DNA of 64,000 bases, taken from Microvirga puerhi (lineage in GTDB: Bacteria > Pseudomonadota > Alphaproteobacteria > Rhizobiales > Beijerinckiaceae). The DNA lies in the NCBI RefSeq assembly GCF_020089865.1, contig NZ_JAIRBM010000001.1, positions 186,001-250,000 of the forward strand, in the 5' to 3' direction. Both the position numbers and the translations under genes were made by a program. Numbering within the stretch: position 1 is the first letter of the stretch; each line of letters opens with the position of its first letter. Of the stretch, positions 46,533-55,201 are shown piece by piece. The notes under the pieces were generated by a model, which saw nothing but the letters and a program-made list of their open reading frames with translations, made no database searches and was not told where the DNA came from.

Positions 46533-47347
46533 GGAGCCACTCCGTGCCGATCGAGACGAGGAACGGCGGCGAGGAGAGCGCGGGTGTAGTCATGGGTCGG
46601 CGCCCGGAAGATGTCGTCCACGGACGCTGCCTCGACAATCCTGCCGCCATACATGACGTTGACCCGTTCCACCATGCCGGCGACAACTCCGAAATCGTGC
46701 GTGATCAACATCAATGACATGCCACGTTCCTCCCTCAATCGCAGCAGCAGACGCAGGATCTGGGCCTGCACAGTGACATCGAGCGCCGTCGTCGGCTCAT
46801 CGGCGATGAGAAGATCCGGATCGCAGGAGATCGCAATGGCAATGAGCACGCGTTGACGCATGCCACCCGAGAACTGATGGGGATAATCGTCCGCACGCTG
46901 GGCAGGGGCGGGAATGCCCACCTGATCGAGCAGCTCGACCGTACGCGCCCGCGCGGCGCGCCCAGACAGGCCCGTATGGCGCCGCAGGATGTCGTCGATC
47001 TGCGCTCCCACCGTTATGACCGGGTTGAGCGAGGTCATAGGATCCTGGAAGACCATGGCGATGCGACGCCCGCGAACGTCCCGCATGGCGGCCTCGCTCA
47101 TCGGGAGCAGCTCCTGCCCATCAAAGTGCACCGATCCGCCGAGTTCGACCCGCGTACCTTCTGGCGCAAGACGCATGATGGCACGTGCCGTCACGCTCTT
47201 GCCACAGCCGGATTCACCGACAAAACCGACGGCTTCGCCGCGTGCGATATCGAACGACACGCCTTTGACTGCATCCACTATCTGCTTGCGGGAGACGATG
47301 CGGGCCGTCAGGTCCCGTACGCTCAGAATGGGGTCGCTCGCAGTCAC
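46529..47347 (-). CDS. oligopeptide ABC ATPase, OppD/DppD type
   Basis: Start at GTG 47347, overlapping the permease stop by 4 nt; this gives 272 residues, short for DppD because the C-terminal cysteine tail is missing. It has GESGCGKSVTARA, FSGGMRQRVLIAIAI and IADEPTTALDVT. It should form a heterodimeric motor with the OppF-type protein at 45558. The open frame upstream to 47680 is antisense noise. Confidence 0.9.
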   Translation of the reverse strand: MTASDPILSVRDLTARIVSRKQIVDAVKGVSFDIARGEAVGFVGESGCGKSVTARAIMRLAPEGTRVELGGSVHFDGQELLPMSEAAMRDVRGRRIAMVFQDPMTSLNPVITVGAQIDDILRRHTGLSGRAARARTVELLDQVGIPAPAQRADDYPHQFSGGMRQRVLIAIAISCDPDLLIADEPTTALDVTVQAQILRLLLRLREERGMSLMLITHDFGVVAGMVERVNVMYGGRIVEAASVDDIFRAPTHDYTRALLAAVPRLDRHGVAP

Positions 47348-48216
47348 CTTTCGCTCCCCACGTCGAGCACTTCTCGCAGCCCGTTGGCCAGGACGATGAA
47401 AGTGAGCGTTGCGAAGACGATCGCGGCGGCGGGGCCGACGACCGTAAGAGGGGCGAGTTCCATGAACTGACGTGCATCGGCCAGCATGCCGCCCCAGTTG
47501 GGATCTGGTGGCGGAGGGCCAAGTCCAAGGAAGGACAGCGCCGTGACGGTGAAGATGGTTTGCGCCAGCGTCAGGCTCGTTGCCACCACGATGGGTGAGA
47601 CGACCATGGGAAGAACGTGACGCGTGACGATCCGCCACTCGCTCATCCCGATGCTTCGGGCTGCTTCCACGTGGTCCCACTTCTTGACGCTTAAGACCGG
47701 TCCGCGCACGACGCGTGACATGGCGGGCGTATAGACAATGGCGATCGTCAGGATGAGGTTGGGCACCGTCGGTCCGAGCGCGGCGACAACCGCGATGGCA
47801 AGGAGAAAGACGGGAAAGGCGAAGATCACGTCGAGAATGCGCATGATCACTTCGTCGACCCAGCCGCCGACATATCCGCTGAGGAGGCCGAGGACGAGCC
47901 CGGCGAGCAGTGCGAGCGAAACGGCCGTGAAGGTAATGAAGAGAGTCGTGCGCCCGCCGACAATGATGCGGCTCAACACATCGCGGCCGATCGCGTCGGT
48001 GCCGAGCCAGTGTTGCGAACTCGACCCTTCGAGCGACTGGGGCGAGGTGGCGGAAGGATCAAAGGGTGCGACAAGCGGCGCAAGGAGCGTGATCAGTACC
48101 AGGATGGTCAGCATGACAAGGCCGAGACCGAGCAGGAGACGGCCCGCTGTCGGCCGCAGACGGCGCCTAGGGGCTGGCTCCGCGCCGGCGAGGGAGAAGA
48201 TCGCCGCATCGCTCAT
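47344..48216 (-). CDS. ABC permease, DppC type
   Basis: This 290-residue protein has an N-terminal helix (LLLGLGLVMLTILVLITLLA), then LVAPFDPSATSPQ, HWLGTDAIGRDVLSR, and the contact loop YTPAMSRVVRGPVLSVKKWD. It overlaps the genes on both sides by 4 nt, so the permeases and ATPases are translationally coupled. Confidence 0.9.
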   Translation of the reverse strand: MSDAAIFSLAGAEPAPRRRLRPTAGRLLLGLGLVMLTILVLITLLAPLVAPFDPSATSPQSLEGSSSQHWLGTDAIGRDVLSRIIVGGRTTLFITFTAVSLALLAGLVLGLLSGYVGGWVDEVIMRILDVIFAFPVFLLAIAVVAALGPTVPNLILTIAIVYTPAMSRVVRGPVLSVKKWDHVEAARSIGMSEWRIVTRHVLPMVVSPIVVATSLTLAQTIFTVTALSFLGLGPPPPDPNWGGMLADARQFMELAPLTVVGPAAAIVFATLTFIVLANGLREVLDVGSER

Positions 48217-49157
48217 GCCTCGACCCTCGCATCTGCAGTCGCATAAGCGATGTCAGCCAATGTGTTGATGAAGACGACACAGGCCGCCGCGACCAGGACG
48301 ATGGCCTGGATCACCGGATAGTCGCGGCTCGTGATGGAATCGAACAGATATTGCCCCATCCCAGGAATGGCGAAGATGGTCTCGATCACGATGCTGCCGC
48401 CGAGCAGAGTCGCCACCTGTAGCCCCGTAACGGTGATGATCGGCGTCAGGGCGTTTCTCATAAGGTAGTTCCAGAGAATGGTGCGCGGCAACAGGCCCTT
48501 GGCGCGAGCCACCATCACGAAATCCTGATTGGAGACTTCGAGCACCGCCGCGCGCGTGTTCTCGGAAATGGTGACCGAGATGGCAAGGGCGAGGGCGAAG
48601 GCAGGAAGGATCATGCCGGCAATGTTGCCGAGAGGATCCTCAAGGAAAGGCGTGTAGCTGAGCACCGCGAGTTCCGGAAAATAGAGCCCGACGAGGAGCA
48701 CGATCAGCGTGCCGACGACGAAGTTGGGCACGGCCAGGATGAAGCCGTTGTAAAGCCGGACGATCCAGTCGGCCGCGCCGCGTAGCCGCGCAGAGACAAG
48801 ACCGGTGCTGACGCCCATGACGAGCGCGATGAAAGCCGCGATCAACGCGAGTTCCAGGGTCACGAGGAAGCGAGGCCACAACTCGTGCAGAACCGGCTGA
48901 TGCGTCACGAAGGACGTGCCGAAATCACCCTTAAGCACGGCGCCGAGCCATGAAAGGTACTGCTCGATAAGCGGCTGGTTCAGTCCGAGGTCCCGGCGCA
49001 TGGCCTCCAGAACCTCGGGCTGCAACATCTGCGCTCCGGCTGCCGCGAGCACGAAGTCCCCCGGCAGCGCCCTCATGAGCATGAAAGAAACGAAGGAGAC
49101 CCCGAGAAGGATCGCCGCCATCCACATCGATCGCACGAGTATGACGCGCTTCATCAC
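48213..49157 (-). CDS. ABC permease, DppB type
   Basis: This 314-residue protein starts MMKRVILVRSMWMAAILLG, with two possible adjacent ATGs. It has ALPGDFVLAAAGAQML, LGAVLKGDFGTSFVTHQPVL and the contact region NQDFVMVARAKGLLPRTILW. It starts 37 nt after the binding protein and overlaps the DppC-type gene. Confidence 0.9.
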   Translation of the reverse strand: MMKRVILVRSMWMAAILLGVSFVSFMLMRALPGDFVLAAAGAQMLQPEVLEAMRRDLGLNQPLIEQYLSWLGAVLKGDFGTSFVTHQPVLHELWPRFLVTLELALIAAFIALVMGVSTGLVSARLRGAADWIVRLYNGFILAVPNFVVGTLIVLLVGLYFPELAVLSYTPFLEDPLGNIAGMILPAFALALAISVTISENTRAAVLEVSNQDFVMVARAKGLLPRTILWNYLMRNALTPIITVTGLQVATLLGGSIVIETIFAIPGMGQYLFDSITSRDYPVIQAIVLVAAACVVFINTLADIAYATADARVEA

Positions 49158-49194
49158 GCCGCTCCGGCGCGCAAGGCTTCCATCGCCAAGACTT

Positions 49195-50790
49195 TTAGCC
49201 TTTCAACGACGTGTTTCGGACGAAGGAGCGGATGTTCGCTGCCAGCGGCACATAGCCTTCGACGTAGTTCCACCAGATCTCCCAGCGCAGAGGGTATTGG
49301 TAGACCTGGAGGACATAGGCCTGATCGGCGATGTGTTTCTGAATGGCGAGATTTTTTGCCGCGCGCTTCGTGTTGTCCGTCTCGGCGCGGGCTTCGGTCA
49401 TCATCCGGTCGAGGCCCTCGTCGGTGATGCCCATCGCCTTGCCGAATTTGCTCTGGGAATTGAGGTATTGGAGGATCGCGTCCGAGTCCGGCGTCCAGGA
49501 CAGAGCGACCGACAGCAGCGTCGCCCAGGTGCCCGAGCTCCACTGATTGAGGAGCGGTGCCGTTTCCATCGGCACGATCTTCACTTTGATGCCGGCCGCC
49601 TGCCATTGCTGTTGAAGAATCTGCGCGCACGCGACATCGAGAGGGTTGGCCGCAACAACGATGTAGTCGCCAAGATCGATACCATCCGGAAAGCCTGCTT
49701 CTGCGAGCAAAGCCTTCGCCGCGGCGGGATCGGGCTTATAGTATGGCATCTCGCCGACGCCGTCATAGCCGCCGACCTGGCTTTCGGGGATCATGGCCCC
49801 CACCTTGCCGGAGCCGCCGAGCACAGTCTGCAGGCAGGCCTGCCTGTCCGTCGCGAGGCTCAGCGCACGGCGTACCCTCACGTCGTTGAGGGGCGGGGCC
49901 TTCATATTGAGCCACACCGGGAACGTGCGGGAGGTCTGTCCGGGCGCGGAGATGAAGTCTTTCGAGGCGCGCGCCATGAGTGCCGCCACTTTCGGATCCT
50001 TCAGCCAGGTCATGTCGATGGTCTTGGACCGCAGAGCTGAAGAGAGTGTCGCCTGATCCTTGTAGAACTTGAACACGACCTTCTCGAGATTGGGCAGGCC
50101 ATCCTCGAAATAGTGCGGGTTCCGGGCCAGCGTGAATTGCTGATTGGGCTGGTAGGATTCGAACACGAACGGGCCAGTGCCGACCGGCTTGGTGACCAGC
50201 TCCTCTACCTCCTTCGGAACGATGGCACCGTCCGGATTGCTCGCCAGGTAGCTCAGGAAGGCGGCGTCGCGGTTCTTCAGCGCGAAGCGCACGGTGAAAG
50301 GATCGACGATGGTGACGCTGTCGATGCTGGCATATTGTGTGCGCAGGCGGCTGGCCGTCGCCGGATCGAGGATGCGATCGAAGGTGTACTTGACGTCCTC
50401 GGCCGTGAAGTCCTTGCCGTTGTGGAATTTTACGCCCTGGCGGAGTTTGAAGACGTATGTCTTCTCGTCGGGCATGTCATAGGAGAGGGCGAGATCGGGC
50501 TCGACCTCCATCTTCGCGTTCCAGCGCAGAAGCCCGGAATAGAGAAGTGCCGTGAAATCGTTGGAAGAGAAGGCCGTCACGATCGTCGGATCGAGGCCGA
50601 TCGGGTCGGCGTCGGCGCCGATGCGCAGCGTGCCGCCAGCTTTCGATGCGCCCGCGGCGCCAGCCGCCATGGCAAGGCCGGGCGGACAGGCCAGCAGGAT
50701 GCTTCCTGTCAACCAGAGGCGCAGCAGATGCCGGCGGTCGAGCGCGAGCGCTTCATCCGGCAGGGTCGGAAAATCCTGATCGTTCTTCAC
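49195..50790 (-). CDS. ABC substrate-binding protein, family 5, with Tat-like leader
   Basis: This is 531 residues from GTG 50790, preceded by GGGGAG. The leader has a long polar n-region, then DRRHLLRLWLTGSILLACPP, close to the twin-arginine pattern, and cleavage near AMAAGAAGA. The other two family 5 binding proteins in the window have plain Sec leaders. SBP5 motifs are KVKFHNGKDFTAEDV-like and GADADPIGLDPTIVTA. It heads a five-gene importer operon and is divergent from IclR regulator 2. The Tat route is inferred from motif only. Confidence 0.87.
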   Translation of the reverse strand: MKNDQDFPTLPDEALALDRRHLLRLWLTGSILLACPPGLAMAAGAAGASKAGGTLRIGADADPIGLDPTIVTAFSSNDFTALLYSGLLRWNAKMEVEPDLALSYDMPDEKTYVFKLRQGVKFHNGKDFTAEDVKYTFDRILDPATASRLRTQYASIDSVTIVDPFTVRFALKNRDAAFLSYLASNPDGAIVPKEVEELVTKPVGTGPFVFESYQPNQQFTLARNPHYFEDGLPNLEKVVFKFYKDQATLSSALRSKTIDMTWLKDPKVAALMARASKDFISAPGQTSRTFPVWLNMKAPPLNDVRVRRALSLATDRQACLQTVLGGSGKVGAMIPESQVGGYDGVGEMPYYKPDPAAAKALLAEAGFPDGIDLGDYIVVAANPLDVACAQILQQQWQAAGIKVKIVPMETAPLLNQWSSGTWATLLSVALSWTPDSDAILQYLNSQSKFGKAMGITDEGLDRMMTEARAETDNTKRAAKNLAIQKHIADQAYVLQVYQYPLRWEIWWNYVEGYVPLAANIRSFVRNTSLKG

Positions 50791-50951
50791 ACGAGCTCCC
50801 CTTCATTCGCTTTGCTGCGCATCCTGTCGGCGGGAAGCCGGCACGATGCCCACTTCGACTGGCTCGGACCGCCGTCTCTACCGCGTGTCCGCCGATGGTC
50901 GTTTCTCGCGCATCCCTGAGCGGGCTTGAGGCGTGAAACCCTCTGTTGTTT

Positions 50952-50970
50952 CATTCTATATGGTAGAATG
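50952..50970. promoter_or_regulatory. palindrome CATTCTA-N5-TAGAATG, likely IclR operator
   Basis: CATTCTATATGGTAGAATG has perfect 7-bp arms identical to the site at 36037-36055, with the same 5-nt spacer length. It lies in the 350-bp divergent region (50791-51140) between the importer operon and IclR regulator 2, an ideal place to control both. The rest of that region is AT-rich and shows no gene. Confidence 0.65.
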
Positions 50971-51140
50971 AGATTCTTTTTCTGTTGTCTGAGAGATTAG
51001 GTTCAAAAAACTGGCGTCGTCAATGCGCCCGGAGTTGTATCGACTTTTGGATTTGAATTTTTCAACCTCATGGTCGATCAGCGTTCAATATTGTGGTACT
51101 GAACGTGGCAATGTTGCGAACCATGCATCGGGAGGGAAGC

Positions 51141-51953
51141 GTGCTTTCCGGACAGGCTGATGAGAATGCTGCCGCGCAGGGCGCGGTCGGAGAAGCCCGC
51201 ATCCAGTCGATTGCGCGCGCGAAGGCGCTGCTCGATGTGATGGCGGATGGTGGCTGGGTGTCGCTGAGAGATCTTGCGGTGCGCACGGGGCTTGCCAAGA
51301 CCACGGCTTTCAATCTCGTCAAGGCGCTGGTCGATACCGGGCTTGCCGAGCGGAACGTGCAGGCCGGCGCCTATCGTCTCAGTCTGCAGCATCTCATCTA
51401 TGGGCGCGCGGTCGAGCGGAGGCTCGATGTCAGCGCGGTGGCGCGTCCCCATCTCATTGCTGTGTGCACGTCGACGCGCGAGACCGTCAATCTTGCGCTG
51501 CCGGGCCCGGCCGATGCGGTCATCGTCGACAGTCTCGAAGGCAGCCATACCTTACGCGTGTCGTCCTATTCGGGCACGCGCGCGCCCTATCATTCGACCG
51601 CGTGCGGCCGCGCGCTGCTGGCTTGGCAGACGGAGAGCTTCCGCAAGTTCATCTATGGCCGCAGCGCACTCACCCCGTCGACGCGGCACACCATCACCGA
51701 TCCGGAAAAGCTCGAGGAGGTGCTGGAAAGGTGCCGCCGCGACGGCTGGACCGTCGAGATGGAGGAGAACGAATTGGGGAGCGCCTGTATCGCTGCTCCC
51801 ATCTTCGGAGCCTCCGGCGAGGCGGTTGCGGCGGTCAGCATTGCGGGGCCGGCGGCGCGCTTCGATCCTGCGACGATCACCCATTACGGCGAGGTGCTGC
51901 TGACCCATCTGCCGCGCGTCACCGCAGACCTGATCGGTCAAACAGAGACTTAG
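51141..51953 (+). CDS. IclR family regulator 2
   Basis: Start chosen at GTG 51141 because GGAGGG lies about six bases upstream; in-frame starts at 51093, 51108 and 51123 are possible. This gives 270 residues. The winged helix spans residues about 18-80 (TGLAKTTAFNLVKAL), followed by the IclR effector domain (YSGTRAPYHSTACGRALLAW, MEENELGSACIAAPIFG). It is divergent from the importer at 45558-50790 and convergent with the M20 gene. It probably binds the CATTCTA-N5-TAGAATG site in its own upstream region. Confidence 0.88.
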   Translation: MLSGQADENAAAQGAVGEARIQSIARAKALLDVMADGGWVSLRDLAVRTGLAKTTAFNLVKALVDTGLAERNVQAGAYRLSLQHLIYGRAVERRLDVSAVARPHLIAVCTSTRETVNLALPGPADAVIVDSLEGSHTLRVSSYSGTRAPYHSTACGRALLAWQTESFRKFIYGRSALTPSTRHTITDPEKLEEVLERCRRDGWTVEMEENELGSACIAAPIFGASGEAVAAVSIAGPAARFDPATITHYGEVLLTHLPRVTADLIGQTET

Positions 51954-51982
51954 GGCAGCCTCGCGGCGGGGATGTACGACGC

Positions 51983-53320
51983 CTATCTTGCAGGGCGAAC
52001 GCCGCACCACGATGCCGCGAACAGGGCAATCGTCTTCGTCACGCGCCGCAACGAGAGAAGCGAGACCCGCTCGTCGATGGCGTGGATGTTCTCCGCGATC
52101 GGCCCGTAAACCAGCGACGGGATGCCTGCGTGAACGGCATAGACGGCGGCATCCAGATAGCATGCCATGACATAGGCTTCTAACGGCGCATTGTCCGGTT
52201 CATGAATGCTGGCGTGAGCTTCGGCAAGGACGGCTTCGGCTTCCGACCCGGGCGTGAGGGTATAGCCCGCATGCATGACGCCGACCCACTCCACGATGGG
52301 CGCGGGGCAGCGCTGCACCAGGGCATCCTCGGCGGCAACCGATGCGACGAAGGCCTCGAATTCTTTGACGCGGTCTTGCGGATCGTCGCCGGGGTAGAAG
52401 CCTATGCGACCCTCGAAACGGCAGGACGAGGGAACCGAGGCGATCCACTCGCCGCCGTTGATCGTGCCGATCGTCAGAGCCGCGGGATTGTCCACCTCAT
52501 CGAAGAACGGCTTCGTCGCCCGCTCCGCGTTCCAGCGTGTCTCGAGCTCACGCAAGCGCGCGATGAGCCGCATCGCCGCTTCAAGGGCGCTGGCGCCGCT
52601 GCTGACCTCGCGCGGATGCGCAGGAGTGCCGTGGATCGTGATGGCGAACTTGATCACGCCGGAATTGGCCCGAACGAGCTTCTCGTCGGTCGGCTCCGGG
52701 ATCAGCACCGCGTCAGCCACATGTCCGGAAGCCAGCGCCATCGCGGCGCCATTGCCGGTGATCTCCTCCTCCACGACCGACTGGATCTGAACGGGGGCCG
52801 TCAGTTCGAGCCCTGCGGCCCTGATGGCATCGAGGGCGAAGATCGCGGCGGAGAGACCCGCCTTCATGTCTCCGGAGCCGCGACCATACAGCCACTCGCC
52901 GTGCCGCGTCGGCGTGAAGGGCGGATCCTGCCAGCGTTGGGGATCACCCGTGGGGACGATATCCACATGGGCGTTCAGGATGAGGGAGCGGCCCTGCGTG
53001 GCAACGGGTTTGTGATCCGCGAGGACATTCCAGGTTTTGTCGTAACTGATGGTCGCCGGGGAAAAGGCCGGATGACGTCCAAACAGGGTCGGATCGATCG
53101 ACTGGCGGCTGACGTCATATCCGCGCTCCAGAAGCGCCGCTTCGACGAATTCCTGAACCTCGGCTTCCTGTCCCCGCAGCGAGGCGCAGCGGACGAGGTC
53201 CGACAAAAACCCGATTTGGCGTTCGAAAGCGGCATCGACGGCGGCCAGAATGCGATCTCGCTCGGCCTCGGACAGGGGGCTCGTCGGCGGGAATGCCGTG
53301 TTTGAAACTGCAGTCGTCAA
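51983..53320 (-). CDS. M20 family peptidase/deacylase, ArgE/DapE-like
   Basis: Start set at TTG 53320 (445 residues), with AAAGG upstream; a GTG at 53362 would give 459. Metal ligands are in LILNAHVDIVP (His-x-Asp), YGRGSGDMKAGL (bridging Asp), SVVEEEITGNGAA (catalytic and metal Glu) and the C-terminal GIPSLVYGPIAENIHAIDE (His). These enzymes remove acyl or aminoacyl groups from amino acids and small peptides in the cytoplasm. Placed beside a peptide-type importer and IclR regulator 2, it probably cleaves the imported compound. Confidence 0.88.
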   Translation of the reverse strand: MTTAVSNTAFPPTSPLSEAERDRILAAVDAAFERQIGFLSDLVRCASLRGQEAEVQEFVEAALLERGYDVSRQSIDPTLFGRHPAFSPATISYDKTWNVLADHKPVATQGRSLILNAHVDIVPTGDPQRWQDPPFTPTRHGEWLYGRGSGDMKAGLSAAIFALDAIRAAGLELTAPVQIQSVVEEEITGNGAAMALASGHVADAVLIPEPTDEKLVRANSGVIKFAITIHGTPAHPREVSSGASALEAAMRLIARLRELETRWNAERATKPFFDEVDNPAALTIGTINGGEWIASVPSSCRFEGRIGFYPGDDPQDRVKEFEAFVASVAAEDALVQRCPAPIVEWVGVMHAGYTLTPGSEAEAVLAEAHASIHEPDNAPLEAYVMACYLDAAVYAVHAGIPSLVYGPIAENIHAIDERVSLLSLRRVTKTIALFAASWCGVRPAR

Positions 53321-53449
53321 TGCGAGTACCTTTGGATGGGAAAGCTGGGTCCTGATCGACACCCGGGCCTTATGATTTGCAGGAGTTCAGCATACCGGGC
53401 CCGGCCGGTCTACCCACCGTGCCCCATGGTGTCTCGACGAACGCAAACA

Positions 53450-53479
53450 GAGCTGGTTCCGCGGGCGTCGAACCAGCTC
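53450..53479 (-). terminator. terminator hairpin after EF-hand gene
   Basis: Perfect 10-bp stem GAGCTGGTTC/GAACCAGCTC with a 10-nt loop, 40 nt downstream of the EF-hand gene stop on the leftward strand. The tail reads TGTTTGCG, a weak U-tract. Confidence 0.6.
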
Positions 53480-53519
53480 CTTTCTTCGGCGAACGAGGTT
53501 CACGTCGCCGGAAAACGCT

Positions 53520-53897
53520 CTAATCGCGGAAGAAGGCCTGTACTTCCTCGATCGTGATCTTGCCGTCCTTGTTGGCATCGATGCGGTCGAAGATGCGCTT
53601 GTGGATGGCCGTCACCTCATCGAAGGAGAGGGCGCCGTCGCCATTCGTGTCGGCAATCGCGAACATGATCTTCATCATCGGCGCGGGCGGGCCCATCATG
53701 CCCTGATCCATCATGCCTCGGCCCATCATGCTGGGATGCATCATGATCATCGTGCCGGGTTGCGTTCCCGTACCCTGGGTCGTCATACCCGGCGCCGTTG
53801 TCGCGGCGGGGGGCGATGTCTGTGCGGCGGCCATCGTCGGCAGGCCGGCGATGACAAGGGCAGCGAAGGCGGCATAGCGCAATGCGATCGATGTCAT
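53520..53897 (-). CDS. secreted EF-hand calcium-binding protein
   Basis: This is 125 residues from the ATG at 53897, which has AAGGAG upstream and opens a signal peptide ending AAAQ near residue 24. A low-complexity part rich in Thr, Gly and Met (MMHPSMMGRGMMDQGMMGPP) follows. Then come two EF-hand loops, DTNGDGALSFDE and DANKDGKITIEE, with all calcium-ligand positions filled. A periplasmic calcium-binding or buffering role is likely. The methionine-rich segment could also bind copper, which is speculative. Confidence 0.82.
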   Translation of the reverse strand: MTSIALRYAAFAALVIAGLPTMAAAQTSPPAATTAPGMTTQGTGTQPGTMIMMHPSMMGRGMMDQGMMGPPAPMMKIMFAIADTNGDGALSFDEVTAIHKRIFDRIDANKDGKITIEEVQAFFRD

Positions 53898-54112
53898 AGG
53901 ATTCTCCTTGCCTTCGAGGTTCTGGGGCGACCGGCGGCGCGGCGCGGATGGGCACGAACCGCCAGGCCGCTCATCAGCGGCACGCAAAGAGCGCGGTCAC
54001 GGGCAGGTCTTCAGGGCTGGAGAACGCGGGAGCGCCATGACGGGCCGGATTGTGGCCGAGCCAGGCGCAGGACAGCTCCAAACGAGCCCTGCGCTGCCGT
54101 GAGCCTCACCCA
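53898..54112. other. start of a 610-bp non-coding region
   Basis: Between the EF-hand gene and the XRE regulator (53898-54507) no credible gene is seen. This first part must hold the EF-hand promoter. The rest contains the tandem repeat at 54113-54150 and the structured leader listed below. Confidence 0.45.
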
Positions 54113-54150
54113 TGTCCCTCCTGTTGGAAGGTGTCCCTCCTGTTGGAGGG
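54113..54150 (+). repeat. 19-bp tandem duplication forming hairpins
   Basis: Two adjacent copies of TGTCCCTCCTGTTGGAAGG, differing at one base. The second copy folds as CCCTCC/GGAGGG with loop TGTT. Only two copies are present, so this is not a CRISPR array. Confidence 0.7.
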
Positions 54151-54287
54151 GCAGCGCATTATACGCCGCGCGGGCTTTGCTCCGAAGGATCTTCGGGAGG
54201 TGCGACTCCATGCTGCCCGGGCGGGCGCTGGACAACACACAGACACCGTGGCTTTGAGCCGACCCTTCCCCATGCTAAGCCTCGAAG

Positions 54288-54502
54288 CGGAGACGGGCCT
54301 TACCCGGCTCCGGGGCGTGAGAACCCCTCCTACAGCGGCGCAAGCATCCGCCGCTAATGATGCCTTCCCTACCGTTATGGTCGGGGAGGTATTGGCGCAT
54401 GTCCAAGGCGAAAGCCTAAAGGCCAATGCGGTCGTCTGTAGGCGGCTTCTCAACTCCCCGACCACCAGGGCTCCTGGTGGTCGTTCACACGATGAGGGGA
54501 GT
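54288..54502 (+). ncRNA. candidate structured 5' leader that can hide the ribosome binding site of the XRE gene
   Basis: Hairpins in order: CGGAG-CGGG/CCCG-CTCCG (54288-54312); a long-range stem GAGAA plus CCTACAG (54319-54335) with CTGTAGG plus TTCTC (54436-54451). The long-range stem closes a junction holding CGGCG/CGCCG (54336-54353), CCTTCCC/GGGGAGG (54363-54389) and ATTGGC/GCCAAT (54391-54427); the last contains AGGC-GAAA-GCCT, a GNRA tetraloop. Next is an 11-bp hairpin CGACCACCAGG/CCTGGTGGTCG (54459-54483). ACTCCC (54453-54458) pairs with GGGAGT (54497-54502), which contains the ribosome binding site. CTCCCCGACC (54454-54463) is also fully complementary to GGTCGGGGAG (54379-54388), giving two exclusive folds, as in a riboswitch. 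I do not recognise a known class. Confidence 0.4.
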
Positions 54503-54507
54503 GCCCG

Positions 54508-54882
54508 ATGACCGAAACCGCCAAATCGCCGAACGGCGCCGACCGCCGCATCGGCGAGCGCATCCGCCTGCAACGTCTCGCCCGCGACATGAGCCAGCAG
54601 GCCCTCGCGGAAGCCTTAGGGATCACCTTCCAGCAGATCCAGAAATACGAGCGCGGCACCAACCGGGTCAGCGCCAGCCGCCTGCAGGAGATCGCCCGGG
54701 TGCTGCAGGTGCCGGTGATGTTCTTCTTCGACGAGAAGCCATCGGGGCAGGGTGCCACATTCCCCATGCCCGACAGCCCGCAGAGCCAATCGCTGCTACG
54801 CGCCTATCAGGCCATCAGCGATCCCGGCTTGCAGAAACAGGCGGTGGCCCTCGTGCAGACGCTTGCGGCGGTGAAGAAGTGA
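54508..54882 (+). CDS. XRE family transcriptional regulator
   Basis: This 124-residue protein has a helix-turn-helix domain at about residues 15-75 (IGERIRLQRLARDMSQQALA, ITFQQIQKYERGTNRVSASR), a type frequent in rhizobial cII/PraR-like regulators, and a short helical C-terminus. The ribosome binding site GGGGAG is 6 nt before the ATG and lies in a possible inhibitory helix of the leader. A small membrane protein gene follows after 10 nt. Targets unknown; self-regulation is usual for such proteins. Confidence 0.87.
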   Translation: MTETAKSPNGADRRIGERIRLQRLARDMSQQALAEALGITFQQIQKYERGTNRVSASRLQEIARVLQVPVMFFFDEKPSGQGATFPMPDSPQSQSLLRAYQAISDPGLQKQAVALVQTLAAVKK

Positions 54883-54892
54883 GGACACGGCC

Positions 54893-55201
54893 ATGGACCA
54901 GCCCTACAGTCTCGCGGCCGATTGGCTCTCGAAATTTCACACCGCGCCGGAACTCATCCAGGCGCTCTGGATCATCGCGATCCCGGTGACGGTGCTCGGC
55001 CTCGCCTGGATCGTCATGCGCGGCCTGCGCGAAATCGTTCTCGCTGCGCGCGGGGAGGGGCGGGCGCGCCCATGGCCGCCGGCAAGGACACGATACCCGG
55101 ATGGAGACGGCCTCCCCATCCTCACCCCTCCACCGTCATCCCCGATCTTAAGCCGGGGCTCCACGCCTTTCCTTCGGAACGAAGACATGCGTCGCGGATA
55201 A
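54893..55201 (+). CDS. small membrane protein of unknown function
   Basis: This 102-residue frame starts 10 nt after the XRE gene. One clear membrane helix is at residues about 24-44 (LWIIAIPVTVLGLAWIVMRG), followed by a basic cytoplasmic stretch. From about residue 80 the frame reads through the first REP-like repeat unit (from 55132), so the C-terminal 20 or so residues are probably a recent extension. Its place behind the regulator suggests co-expression. The function is unknown. Confidence 0.5.
   Translation: MDQPYSLAADWLSKFHTAPELIQALWIIAIPVTVLGLAWIVMRGLREIVLAARGEGRARPWPPARTRYPDGDGLPILTPPPSSPILSRGSTPFLRNEDMRRG

Noticed and set aside
54113..54150. Tandem repeat as a CRISPR array
   Set aside because: Only two directly adjacent copies without spacers and no cas genes.
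53601..54257. 218-codon frame on the + strand opposite the EF-hand gene
   Set aside because: Antisense to a well supported gene, His/Arg-rich, and its end runs across the repeat region.
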